DNA from: Rhodocyclaceae bacterium
GTDB lineage: Bacteria; Pseudomonadota; Gammaproteobacteria; Burkholderiales; Rhodocyclaceae
Assembly: GCA_028869135.1 (NCBI GenBank)
Contig: JAGWTC010000018.1
Location: 1 to 52,951, forward strand
Direction: 5' to 3'
DNA: 52,951 nucleotides
In this document: piece after piece, positions 8,506 to 17,730 of the stretch
How the letters are laid out: each line of letters opens with the position of its first letter
How positions within the stretch are numbered: the first letter of the stretch is position 1
Notes under the pieces: model-generated
The model's database searches: none
Seen by the model: only the letters and a program-made list of their open reading frames with translations
Told to the model about the DNA's origin: nothing
Program-made: the position numbers and the translations under genes

Positions 8506-8587
8506 AACAGATGTTCGAGCAAGGCTACTACCCAAGGCCAAAGCCAGAAACGACAATGCATCCACGATTTATCAACGGGGCATCACC

Positions 8588-9823
8588 ATGTCTTCCATGC
8601 AAAACACACATAAGCCTTTGCCGGCCGCGAAGCCCGCTGAGACGTCCGCCAAGGGCGAACTCTCGCCGGGGCTGGTGTTGCTGTTCGCCGCCGCCGCCGG
8701 GCTGGCCGTGGCGACGATCTACTATGTGCAGCCCATGCTCGGCATCCTCGGCGCCGATCTCAACGCGTCGGCGCGCGAGATCGGCATGGTGCCGACGGCC
8801 AACCAGCTTGGCTATGCAATCGGCATTCTGCTGCTGGCGCCGCTGGGCGACCGCTACGACCGTCGCCGCATCATCCTGATCAAGGCCGCGATCCTGACGC
8901 TGGCGCTCATCTGCGCCGGCGCCGCGCCCACTGTCGGCGTGCTGCTGGCGACGAGCCTGGCCATCGGGCTTGCCGCCACCCTGGTGCAGGACATCGTGCC
9001 GGCCGCGGCAACGCTGGCGCCCGATCACAGCCGCGGCAAGATCGTCGGCACGGTGATGACCGGCGTGCTGCTCGGCATCCTGCTCTCGCGCGTGGCGAGC
9101 GGCTTTATCGCCGAGGCTCTAGGCTGGCGCGCGGTGTTCTATGCCGCCGCGCTGAGCATTGCGCTGACAGGCCTTGCAGTGTGGCGCAGCGTGCCGCGCT
9201 TTGCGCCGACCACGCAGCAAAGCTACGGCGCCCTGCTCGTCTCCTTGCTCGAGCTGCTGAAAAAGTATTCGCTGCTGCGCCGCGCCGCGCTGGCGCAAGG
9301 CCTGATGTCGGCCGGCTTCAGCGCCTTCTGGTGCACGCTGGCCCTGATGCTGCATGAAGCGCCCTTTCACATGGGCAGCGCCGTGGCCGGCAGCTTTGGT
9401 CTGGCTGGCGCGGCCGGCGCGCTGATTGCGCCGATCGCCGGCAAGCTGGCCGACAAGAAGGGGCCGTCGCTGGTGACGCGTGTCGGCTCCGCCTTCACCG
9501 CCGCATCGTTCGCCGTGATGGCATTCGCCCCGGCATTGTCGACGCAAGGCCAGTTGTGGCTGCTAGCGCTGTGCACCGTGGGCTTCGATCTCGGCGTGCA
9601 GGCCACGCTGATCGCCCACCAAACCATCGTTTATGGTTTGGAGCCGGCCGCCCGCAGCCGCCTCAACGCGGTGCTCTTCGTCGGCATGTTCATCGGCATG
9701 TCGGCCGGCGCGGCCATCGCCTCGCTGCTGTTCGCGCAATGGGGCTGGCTGGCGGTGGTGGCGCAGGCTACCGTGACTTCGCTGCTGGCCTTCGCCGTGC
9801 GCATGCTGCCCGAGCGAAGTTAG
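8588..9823 (+). CDS. MFS transporter under divergent LysR control
   Basis: Major facilitator of 411 aa with a 25-residue polar N-terminal tail and about 12 membrane segments. Motif A is at about 85-94 (PLGDRYDRRR) and a second copy of the loop motif appears in the C-terminal half (GKLADKKGP). QPMLGILGADL near TM1 and PTANQLGYAIG in TM2 resemble drug/sugar efflux members of the DHA1 group. Translation signal: AACGGGG 7 bases before ATG 8588. The divergent LysR regulator and its operator indicate inducible expression. Substrate is unknown; efflux of an aromatic or xenobiotic compound is the usual pairing. Confidence 0.88.
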   Translation: MSSMQNTHKPLPAAKPAETSAKGELSPGLVLLFAAAAGLAVATIYYVQPMLGILGADLNASAREIGMVPTANQLGYAIGILLLAPLGDRYDRRRIILIKAAILTLALICAGAAPTVGVLLATSLAIGLAATLVQDIVPAAATLAPDHSRGKIVGTVMTGVLLGILLSRVASGFIAEALGWRAVFYAAALSIALTGLAVWRSVPRFAPTTQQSYGALLVSLLELLKKYSLLRRAALAQGLMSAGFSAFWCTLALMLHEAPFHMGSAVAGSFGLAGAAGALIAPIAGKLADKKGPSLVTRVGSAFTAASFAVMAFAPALSTQGQLWLLALCTVGFDLGVQATLIAHQTIVYGLEPAARSRLNAVLFVGMFIGMSAGAAIASLLFAQWGWLAVVAQATVTSLLAFAVRMLPERS

Positions 9824-9847
9824 TCGCCGCCGCATTGAAGCCAAACA

Positions 9848-9873
9848 AAAAGCCCCGGCATGCCGGGGCTTTT
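9848..9873. terminator. Intrinsic terminator after the MFS gene
   Basis: Perfect palindrome with arms AAAAGCCCCGGCA and TGCCGGGGCTTTT, 24 bp after the MFS stop. The same 16-base core (AAAAAGCCCCGGCATG) recurs in the terminator at 10652-10687, on the other side of the PEP-CTERM gene. Confidence 0.9.
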
Positions 9874-9951
9874 GCTTTCGGGCTTACCGGCCAAGCGAAG
9901 GTGTCGGGAAATTTTGCACCAAGGAAACACGCAAACGAACAATTTCAATTC

Positions 9952-9964
9952 AATCAATAAATTA
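9952..9964 (+). promoter_or_regulatory. IHF-binding site candidate
   Basis: AATCAATAAATTA is an exact match to the IHF consensus WATCAANNNNTTR and lies in an AT-rich stretch 6 bp upstream of the sigma-54 -24 element. This is the usual position for an IHF bend that brings an enhancer-bound activator to the polymerase. ihfB itself is at 23084-23374 in this window. Confidence 0.6.
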
Positions 9965-9970
9965 TCAGAT

Positions 9971-9986
9971 TGGCATGTCGTTTGCT
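9971..9986 (+). promoter_or_regulatory. Sigma-54 (RpoN) promoter of the PEP-CTERM gene
   Basis: TGGCATG-TCGT-TTGCT matches the -24/-12 consensus TGGCACG-N4-TTGCW with one mismatch. The invariant GG (9972-9973) and GC (9984-9985) are separated by exactly 10 bp. Transcription would start near 9997, leaving a leader of about 45 nt with AAAGGA as ribosome site before ATG 10042. RpoN control by the NtrC-type activator PrsR is established for PEP-CTERM genes in other betaproteobacteria; that it applies here is inference. Confidence 0.75.
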
Positions 9987-10041
9987 TTGGGAAGGCGAGC
10001 TTTTCCTTTTAAAACAAACCCCTGGATAAAGGAACCCCCAA

Positions 10042-10599
10042 ATGCGTACGATCAAGAAGACCCTGCTGACACTGTCGCTGCTTGTTTCCGCAGTCATCTC
10101 CGCCCCCAGTCAGGCCGCGCTGATGAACGCGCCGCTGCCTGACAACGCCTACATCAGCATGAACGGTCTGGACTGGGCCTGGGCGCTGCCGCTGCCCGCC
10201 AACAACGGCCTCGATTTGTCGTTCCAGAGCGCCTACGGCTGGCGCCTGCCGACGCTGGCCGAGCTGCTGTCGGCACCGAACGCGACCGATTTCATGTTCC
10301 CCGGCGCCAACGTGCCTTTCGGCGGAAGCGACCCGGTCAGCGGCGCCGTCTTCAGCGCCACCAATCCCAACCTGATCGGTGCCGCCGCCTGCGCGACGCC
10401 CTATTTCAGCAATGGTTTCCAGCACTGTGACTGGCAGGACGGCAACGGCCAGCTCTACATCTGGGCCGGCCTGCCCAATGCACCGAGTTGGGCCGACCAA
10501 CTGGTCGTGCGCGAAAGCCAGGTGCCGGAACCTTCGACCGTGGCCTTGATCTCGCTGGCCCTGTTCGGTTTCGCCGCCAGCCGCCGCAAGGCAAAGTAA
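10042..10599 (+). CDS. PEP-CTERM sorting-domain protein with DUF1566-like core
   Basis: Exported protein of 185 aa. A Sec signal peptide (1-25, ...SAPSQA) is followed by a short domain containing GWRLPTLAELL (67-76 region), the hallmark of DUF1566/Lcl-type domains. The C-terminus is a textbook exosortase signal: VPEPS at 161-165, a hydrophobic helix (TVALISLALFGFAA), then basic RRKAK. Exosortase (EpsH/XrtA-type) would cleave at PEP and the product would be released or attached to exopolysaccharide. No exosortase or polysaccharide genes are in the window, as is usual for scattered PEP-CTERM genes. The two cysteines C117 and C129 could form a disulfide. It is isolated between two terminators and driven by a sigma-54 promoter. 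Confidence 0.88.
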   Translation: MRTIKKTLLTLSLLVSAVISAPSQAALMNAPLPDNAYISMNGLDWAWALPLPANNGLDLSFQSAYGWRLPTLAELLSAPNATDFMFPGANVPFGGSDPVSGAVFSATNPNLIGAAACATPYFSNGFQHCDWQDGNGQLYIWAGLPNAPSWADQLVVRESQVPEPSTVALISLALFGFAASRRKAK

Positions 10600-10651
10600 G
10601 CGGCCTGAATCCGCCGCTGCCCGCACCGGGCAGCGCATGCGGACGGCATCA

Positions 10652-10687
10652 AGCAAAAAGCCCCGGCATGTGTCGGGGCTTTTTGCT
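10652..10687. terminator. Bidirectional terminator after the PEP-CTERM gene
   Basis: Long hairpin: AGCAAAAAGCCCCG pairs with CGGGGCTTTTTGCT around GCATGTGT. A-run and T-run arms allow use in both directions, ending the PEP-CTERM message (plus) and the Hsp15 message (minus). Confidence 0.9.
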
Positions 10688-10765
10688 GGGTCCATGCAGG
10701 GCATTCAACCCCGGGTCTGCCGGCTGGAAACCTTTCCGGCATCGCCCGGGCCCGGCAGGAATAGA

Positions 10766-11149
10766 TCAGCCGTCGCGGAAGCGCTTCATTTGTCGCGCAT
10801 CGCGCTTGGTCGGCCGGCCACGCAGCTCGGCGCCGGGCGTGGGCGCCATCTTGCGCATCTCGGACGCCTTGACGCGGGCATTGAAGCTGGCCTCGGTTTC
10901 CTCGTACATGGTGCGCGCCTCGGGCGCCGGACGGCGCAGCGCGTGCAGCGCCTTTACCGTGACCTGGAACACCTGCTCGCCGCTGCGGATTTCGAGTTCG
11001 TCGCCGACCTTGATTTCGCGCGCTGGCTTGACGGTGGCGCCGTTCCACTTGACGTGGCCGGCGTCGATGGCCTTGCAGGACAGGCTGCGTGTCTTGAAAA
11101 AGCGCGCCGCCCAGAGCCAGGTGTCGATTCTTTGTTTGCCTTCGATCAT
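10766..11149 (-). CDS. hslR: S4-domain RNA-binding protein, Hsp15-like
   Basis: 127 aa with an N-terminal S4 domain (QRIDTWLWAARFFKTRSLSC ... GHVKWNG ... VGDELEIRSG, about residues 6-60) and a basic, R/K-rich C-terminal tail (GRPTKRDARQMKRFRDG). This is the layout of heat-shock protein Hsp15, which binds free 50S subunits carrying a nascent chain and helps recycle stalled ribosomes. Length is close to the E. coli protein (133 aa). It is a single gene, divergent from the DUF1971 protein and convergent with the PEP-CTERM gene. The family also includes other short S4 proteins, so the name is by similarity. Confidence 0.85.
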   Translation of the reverse strand: MIEGKQRIDTWLWAARFFKTRSLSCKAIDAGHVKWNGATVKPAREIKVGDELEIRSGEQVFQVTVKALHALRRPAPEARTMYEETEASFNARVKASEMRKMAPTPGAELRGRPTKRDARQMKRFRDG

Positions 11150-11248
11150 GGGCGAATTTTAAGCCATGCCGCTACGGTGTGATAATACGAACTGCCGTGC
11201 TTGCCGATCGGCGCATCCACGCGCCGGCCATTTCAGGAAAGGAACGTC

Positions 11249-11524
11249 ATGAAACCGCTTCCCGCGCATGTTGCCCTCTACCAGAAGACGCCCGAGTTCG
11301 ACGAAAACACGATGCCGCACGGGCTGACGCATGACCACCAGACTCAGGCGCCCGTCTGGGCCAAGGTCGTGGTGCTGGAAGGACGGCTGCAATACACCAT
11401 AGACGGCCCCGGGAAAGAGACTCTCATCCTTGATGAGCATACGTCCGGCGTGGTCGAGCCCATGGTGCCGCATGAGGTCAAGCCGCTCGGCAAGGTGCGT
11501 TTCTATGTGGAATTCTATCGCTGA
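11249..11524 (+). CDS. DUF1971 small cupin-like protein
   Basis: 91 aa from ATG 11249, preceded by AGGAAAGGAA as ribosome site; an upstream ATG at 11201 has none. The sequence (LPAHVALYQKTPEFDENTMP, HDHQTQAPVWAKVVVLEG, VVEPMVPHEVKPLG) fits DUF1971, a small beta-barrel also found fused to TehB-type methyltransferases and annotated there as tellurite-resistance related. His residues in HDHQT and PHEV could bind metal as in cupins. It is a stand-alone gene and its function is not established; no tellurite genes are nearby. Confidence 0.75.
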   Translation: MKPLPAHVALYQKTPEFDENTMPHGLTHDHQTQAPVWAKVVVLEGRLQYTIDGPGKETLILDEHTSGVVEPMVPHEVKPLGKVRFYVEFYR

Positions 11525-11602
11525 AGCGCCTGCGGTCTGGCGCCCGCAAACCGACTGACCCCGGCCGGCGGCCTCGTCAGGGCCGCGCGGACGCGGTGCC
11601 GG

Positions 11603-12331
11603 TCATGCCGAAGACGGATGACTGTAGGCCAGTTCGGTCAGATGCGGCAGCAGTTCGGAATGGTTCTTGACGCGGAAGATGAAGCGCGGCACGTTGTGAT
11701 CGGCGATTTGCGACATGAAAGGCGCGCCCCAGAAACTGAGCAAGGCTTCCGATGCACCGCTGATACCCTGCTCGGCAAGAATGAAGGAAACGTTCTGGCC
11801 GAGCTTGCACCAACGCGGCGCGCTGACTTTCGAATGCCCGTGGCAAGCCGTCAGGCGCGGCGCGATCAGCGTCTCCCACAGAGGCTTCTGCTTTTCATCG
11901 AGCACGAACTGGATCGACTCGACACGCGGGTTCTCGATGGCCTGGCGCACCAAAGCATCGAAGATGGCCGGTTGCTTGTACATGGCGAGACAAAGATTGA
12001 ACCAGACCGTGCCGCCGCCCATTTCGCGGATAAAACGTTCGTTCTCGGCGCGCAGGTGCAGGGGGCCGATCAGATCGATTTCGTTCGGCTCCAGTTCGCG
12101 ACTGACGTCATCGACGGAGTCGGCGATGCGATTGATCTGCTCGGCCATCAATTCGTTGTGCCGGGTGTGGCGCATGAAGCTCAGAAAGAGCAGCGCAATC
12201 AGCGCCAGCACGATGGAGAGCATGGTCTCGCCGTCGACCATGTGAAGCAAGTGCAGCGCACTGGCTACCACCGCTGCCAGCACACCGGCAATCGCCTCCC
12301 ATTCGAGGACGAGGAATTTCTTGACGTTCAC
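11603..12331 (-). CDS. Two-TM membrane protein with a cytoplasmic domain, function unknown
   Basis: 242 aa from GTG 12331, chosen because GGAG stands 7 bases upstream; a TTG at 12358 is the longer alternative. Two adjacent N-terminal membrane helices (about 12-30 and 36-53) form a hairpin, followed by a short amphipathic coil (ELMAEQINRIADSVDDVSREL, about 60-80) and a soluble domain of about 160 residues with alternating helices and strands (VESIQFVLDEKQ, NVSFILAEQG, VPRFIFRVKNH). I do not recognise the domain. It has no HKD, nuclease or kinase motif. It is isolated, convergent with the DUF1971 gene, and the 267 bp upstream (12332-12598) hold no gene. Confidence 0.65.
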   Translation of the reverse strand: MNVKKFLVLEWEAIAGVLAAVVASALHLLHMVDGETMLSIVLALIALLFLSFMRHTRHNELMAEQINRIADSVDDVSRELEPNEIDLIGPLHLRAENERFIREMGGGTVWFNLCLAMYKQPAIFDALVRQAIENPRVESIQFVLDEKQKPLWETLIAPRLTACHGHSKVSAPRWCKLGQNVSFILAEQGISGASEALLSFWGAPFMSQIADHNVPRFIFRVKNHSELLPHLTELAYSHPSSA

Positions 12332-12598
12332 TTGGCGGCTCCAGATGACGAAAGGCAACGGAACGGGTCGGGACGACTGCCGGGCCCCTGCTGCGGCCCG
12401 CCCCTGCCAGTCACCCTCAACTGGCCCAGCTTACCTCAATCGCACGCTGCGGCGGTGCGTACCGGCGCCGCCCGCCCGTTTTCGAGACAGGTCAGGTAAT
12501 TCAAGCGTGCCGTCAGCCGCTTGTCGGGCGCTTGCGCGGCGCCGAATGTAGCGCATGGCGCCAAGCCCGAGCGCAGCGGGACTGGCGGCTTTTCTACC

Positions 12599-13306
12599 CT
12601 ATTCGTGGCGGGTTACGAAGACGTCGAGCGGCTCGCGCTCCGTCTGCAAGGAGTTCTCGACGGCATCCGGGTCGGCGTAGCCGAGCGCCATGCCGCAGAC
12701 GATCATTTCGTTGCCGGGAATGCTCAGCGCCTTCGACACAACGCCGGGATATTCCATCCACGAGGCCTGCGCGCAACTGGCGATGCCACGCACGCGGGCG
12801 GCGATCATGACGTTCTGCAGGAACATGCCGTGGTCGATCCAGCCGCCCTGGGCGAGACGCCGGTCGATGGTGAAGATCAAGCCCGTAGGCGCGCCGAAGA
12901 ATTCGAAATTGCGGCGCTGCTGCGCCTTCATGCGGTCTTTTTCGCCGAGCTTGATGCCAAGCAGGTTATACAGACCCCAGCCCACCTTGCGCCGACGGGC
13001 GGCGTAGGGCTCGAAGAACTCGGCCGGGTAGTACTCGTACTCGGTGCGCCGCTCTTCGGGCTGAAAGTCGTAGGCATAGCAAACCGCCTCGACCAGGCGC
13101 CTCAATGCCGCGCCTTCGAGCACGTGTACATGCCAGGGCTGCATATTGCCGCCGGAAGGCGCCCGCGCCGCCACGGTCAGAATCTCGTCCAGCGCACCCT
13201 CGGGCAGCGGCGTCGGCAGAAAGGCGCGGATGGATTTGCGCCCGCTCAGAACCCGGTCCACGATCTGGACCGGCGTCATGCGTTCATCTTCCCAGAAGAA
13301 CTTCAT
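12599..13306 (-). CDS. Nitroreductase-family protein
   Basis: FMN-dependent oxidoreductase of the nitroreductase superfamily, 235 aa. The N-terminal FMN-phosphate motif is clear (SGRKSIRAFLPTPLP, then ARAPSGGNMQPWHVHVL), and the C-terminal part has RVRGIASCAQASW followed by EMIVCGMALGYADPDA, typical of the group. Start at 13306 begins 9 bp after the acs stop. ATG 13279 (MTPVQIVDRV) has a better GGAAG ribosome site and is the likelier alternative. Probably cotranscribed with acs. The physiological substrate of such enzymes is rarely known; nitroaromatic, quinone or enone reduction are family activities. Confidence 0.85.
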   Translation of the reverse strand: MKFFWEDERMTPVQIVDRVLSGRKSIRAFLPTPLPEGALDEILTVAARAPSGGNMQPWHVHVLEGAALRRLVEAVCYAYDFQPEERRTEYEYYPAEFFEPYAARRRKVGWGLYNLLGIKLGEKDRMKAQQRRNFEFFGAPTGLIFTIDRRLAQGGWIDHGMFLQNVMIAARVRGIASCAQASWMEYPGVVSKALSIPGNEMIVCGMALGYADPDAVENSLQTEREPLDVFVTRHE

Positions 13307-13315
13307 GCTGCGGAC

Positions 13316-15298
<1,983 letters not shown>

Positions 15299-15475
15299 CC
15301 TGTATTTCTCCTGTTTTTATGGGCGTGGATACACCCTTTATTTTAAAGCTTGGCGGAAGGTACCGCTCCAGAATTACTCCTACCTTACTGGAAGGCGAAT
15401 TTAGCCGTTCTGAGGCAGATCAAGCGAGTGTAAACTCCGGCCACTACCTCAGATAACAACGATCGCGGAGACCCC
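15299..15475. promoter_or_regulatory. Divergent control region of acs and the fumarase gene
   Basis: 177 bp between two divergent starts. Ribosome sites are clear (AGGAG before acs, CGGAG before the fumarase), and the middle is AT-richer (TTTATTTTAAAGC around 15337-15350). TGTAAACT at 15429-15436 is a possible -10 for the fumarase, without a good -35. No operator could be assigned. Confidence 0.4.
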
Positions 15476-17002
15476 ATGGCGACCATCCGTCAGGAAGACT
15501 TCATCCAGAGCATTGCCGACGCCTTCCAGTTCATCAGCTACTACCATCCGGTTGATTACATTCAGGCTTTGAGCGCCGCCTATGAGCGCGAGGAAAGCCC
15601 GGCGGCCAAGGACGCGATGGCGCAGATCCTGATCAACTCGCGCATGTGCGCCGAAGGAAAACGCCCGATCTGCCAGGACACCGGCATTGCGGTCATTTTT
15701 CTCAAGATCGGCATGAACCTGCGCTGGGACGCCAGCATGACCGTGCAGGAGATGTGCGACGAAGGCGTGCGTCGCGCCTATCTGCATCCGGACAATGTGC
15801 TGCGCGCTTCGGTGCTGCTCGACCCGGCCGGCGCGCGCAAGAACTCCAAGGACAACACCCCGGCCGTCGTGCATGTGGAGATGGTAGCCGGCGACGAGCT
15901 CGAAGTGATCTGTGCGGCCAAGGGCGGCGGCTCGGAGAACAAGTCCAAGCTGGCAATGTTGAATCCGTCCGACTCGATTGTGGACTGGGTGCTGAAAACG
16001 GTGCCGGACATGGGCGCCGGCTGGTGCCCGCCGGGCATTCTCGGCATTGGCATCGGCGGCACGCCGGAGAAAGCCATGCTGATGGCCAAGGAAGCCATCA
16101 TGGAGCCGGTCGATCTGCATTTGGTGCGCGAGAAGAAGGCGCGCGGCGAAACGCTGTCACGCAAGGAAGAACTGCGCCTCGAACTGCACGAGAAGGTCAA
16201 TGCGCTGGGCATCGGCGCGCAGGGTCTGGGCGGCCTGACCACGGTGCTGGACGTGAAGATCAACGATTACCCCACGCATGCGGCGAGCCTGCCCGTGGCG
16301 ATCATTCCCAACTGCGCGGCGACGCGCCATGTGCATTTCCATCTCGACGGCAGCGGCCCGGCCAAGCTCACGCCGCCCGATCTCGACGACTGGCCGCGCC
16401 TGACCTACGACACCTCCAAGGGTCGTCGCGTCAATCTCGATACGCTGACGCCGGCCGAAGTCGCCACCTGGAAGCCGGGCGAAGTGCTGCTATTAAACGG
16501 CAAGCTGCTCACCGGCCGCGACGCCGCCCACAAGCGCATCCAGGACATGATCAACAAGGGCGAAAAACTGCCGGTCGACTTCACGAACCGCGTTATCTAC
16601 TATGTCGGCCCGGTCGATCCGGTGCGCGACGAAGTCGTCGGCCCGGCCGGTCCGACCACGGCCACGCGCATGGACAAGTTCACCGAGATGATGCTGGCGC
16701 AAACCGGCCTCATCGGCATGGTCGGCAAGTCGGAGCGCGGCCCGGTCGCGATCGAATCGATCAAGAAGCACAAGTCGGCCTATCTGATGGCCGTCGGCGG
16801 CGCCGCCTATCTCGTCTCCAAGGCGATCAAGGCATCGAAGGTGCTGGCCTTCGCCGACCTCGGCATGGAGGCGATCTACGAGTTCGAGGTCAAGGACATG
16901 CCGGTCACCGTGGCCGTCGACGCGCAGGGCGTGTCGGTGCACGAAACCGGCCCGAAGGAATGGCAGGCGAAGATAGGCAAGATTCCCGTCGCCGTGGCCT
17001 GA
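15476..17002 (+). CDS. fumA: Class I fumarate hydratase (4Fe-4S)
   Basis: Oxygen-sensitive iron-sulfur fumarase of the TCA cycle, 508 aa. The N-terminal alpha domain has ICQDTG (C66), GWCPPGILGIGIGG (C183) and PNCAATRHVHF (C280); these three cysteines are the expected cluster ligands, by analogy with E. coli FumA C105/C224/C318. The C-terminal beta domain carries GPAGPTTATRMDKF and the catalytic-region block GKSERGP, fused in one chain as in FumA/FumB. Ribosome site GCGGAG lies before ATG 15476. No class II fumC is visible here. FumA and FumB are not distinguishable by sequence alone, so the symbol is generic. Confidence 0.94.
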   Translation: MATIRQEDFIQSIADAFQFISYYHPVDYIQALSAAYEREESPAAKDAMAQILINSRMCAEGKRPICQDTGIAVIFLKIGMNLRWDASMTVQEMCDEGVRRAYLHPDNVLRASVLLDPAGARKNSKDNTPAVVHVEMVAGDELEVICAAKGGGSENKSKLAMLNPSDSIVDWVLKTVPDMGAGWCPPGILGIGIGGTPEKAMLMAKEAIMEPVDLHLVREKKARGETLSRKEELRLELHEKVNALGIGAQGLGGLTTVLDVKINDYPTHAASLPVAIIPNCAATRHVHFHLDGSGPAKLTPPDLDDWPRLTYDTSKGRRVNLDTLTPAEVATWKPGEVLLLNGKLLTGRDAAHKRIQDMINKGEKLPVDFTNRVIYYVGPVDPVRDEVVGPAGPTTATRMDKFTEMMLAQTGLIGMVGKSERGPVAIESIKKHKSAYLMAVGGAAYLVSKAIKASKVLAFADLGMEAIYEFEVKDMPVTVAVDAQGVSVHETGPKEWQAKIGKIPVAVA

Positions 17003-17129
17003 CAACGGAGACAACGCGCTGTAACAAACTCATCGACAACTGTCATGCGGGAGCAAGCCGGGTGTAAGCCCGGCCGGCTTACCATTTACAGCCGACCTGC
17101 CTTTGCAGGCAGTAGCCCTCCCGGCCGCC

Positions 17130-17720
17130 ATGCCCCGCCCGCCCTTTCCCATATTGCTGTCCTTGCTGCTGACTGCCGCCCTGGCGACGCTGCCGGTCGC
17201 GCACGCGTCGCAGGACGAGGATGGCGTCAACCTCAACCTCAATATCGACGGCGACGAGGTGCACCTGGACATCAGCGCCGTGATCGAAGCCCGGCCGCGC
17301 GAAGTTTGGGCGGTATTCACCGATTTCGAGCACATGGCGGAGTTCGTCAGCAATCTGAAGTCCAGCCAGGTGATCGCCCGCCCCAGCAGCAACAGCATGA
17401 CCGTCGAACAGCATGGTCGCGCCGGCAGCGGCTTGCTGAGCTTCTCGCTGGACTCGATACGCGAAATCCAGATCAAGCCTTTCGAGTCGATCCGCTCGCG
17501 GCTGCTCTCCGGCAGCATGCGAAAGTTCGACGGCATCACCCGTCTCAGCGAGGAAGGCGGCAAGACGCGCGTGTCCTACCATTCGGACGCCATCTCCGGC
17601 GTGTGGATCCCGCCAGTCATCGGCCGCAAGCTGATCGAGGACGAAGCGCGCGAGCAATTCTCGCAAATGCTGCAGGAAGTGATGCGGCGCAAGCAGATGA
17701 CGGCGTCCAGCAACCGCTGA
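17130..17720 (+). CDS. Exported SRPBCC (START-like) family protein
   Basis: 196 aa from ATG 17130 with a signal peptide (MPRPPFPILLSLLLTAALAT..., cleavage near AHA-S27). The mature part is a START/polyketide-cyclase-like fold: VIEARPREVWAVFTDFEHMAEF, then SSQVIARPSS, SMRKFDGITRLSEEGGKTRVSYHSD and a long C-terminal helix rich in E/Q/R. Such domains hold hydrophobic ligands in a cavity. An ATG at 17103 would add nine residues before the signal peptide. The 127 bp after the fumarase contain an inverted repeat (GTAAGCC/GGCTTAC, 17064-17082) without T-tract. Ligand and role are unknown. Confidence 0.75.
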   Translation: MPRPPFPILLSLLLTAALATLPVAHASQDEDGVNLNLNIDGDEVHLDISAVIEARPREVWAVFTDFEHMAEFVSNLKSSQVIARPSSNSMTVEQHGRAGSGLLSFSLDSIREIQIKPFESIRSRLLSGSMRKFDGITRLSEEGGKTRVSYHSDAISGVWIPPVIGRKLIEDEAREQFSQMLQEVMRRKQMTASSNR

Positions 17721-17730
17721 ACGCGCCGGC

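Noticed and set aside
11249-11524. Tellurite resistance gene (tehB-like)
   Set aside because: Only the small DUF1971 domain is present, without the TehB methyltransferase, so the name would mislead.
17057-17082. Terminator after the fumarase gene
   Set aside because: GC-rich inverted repeats are present but no T-tract follows, so termination is not supported.
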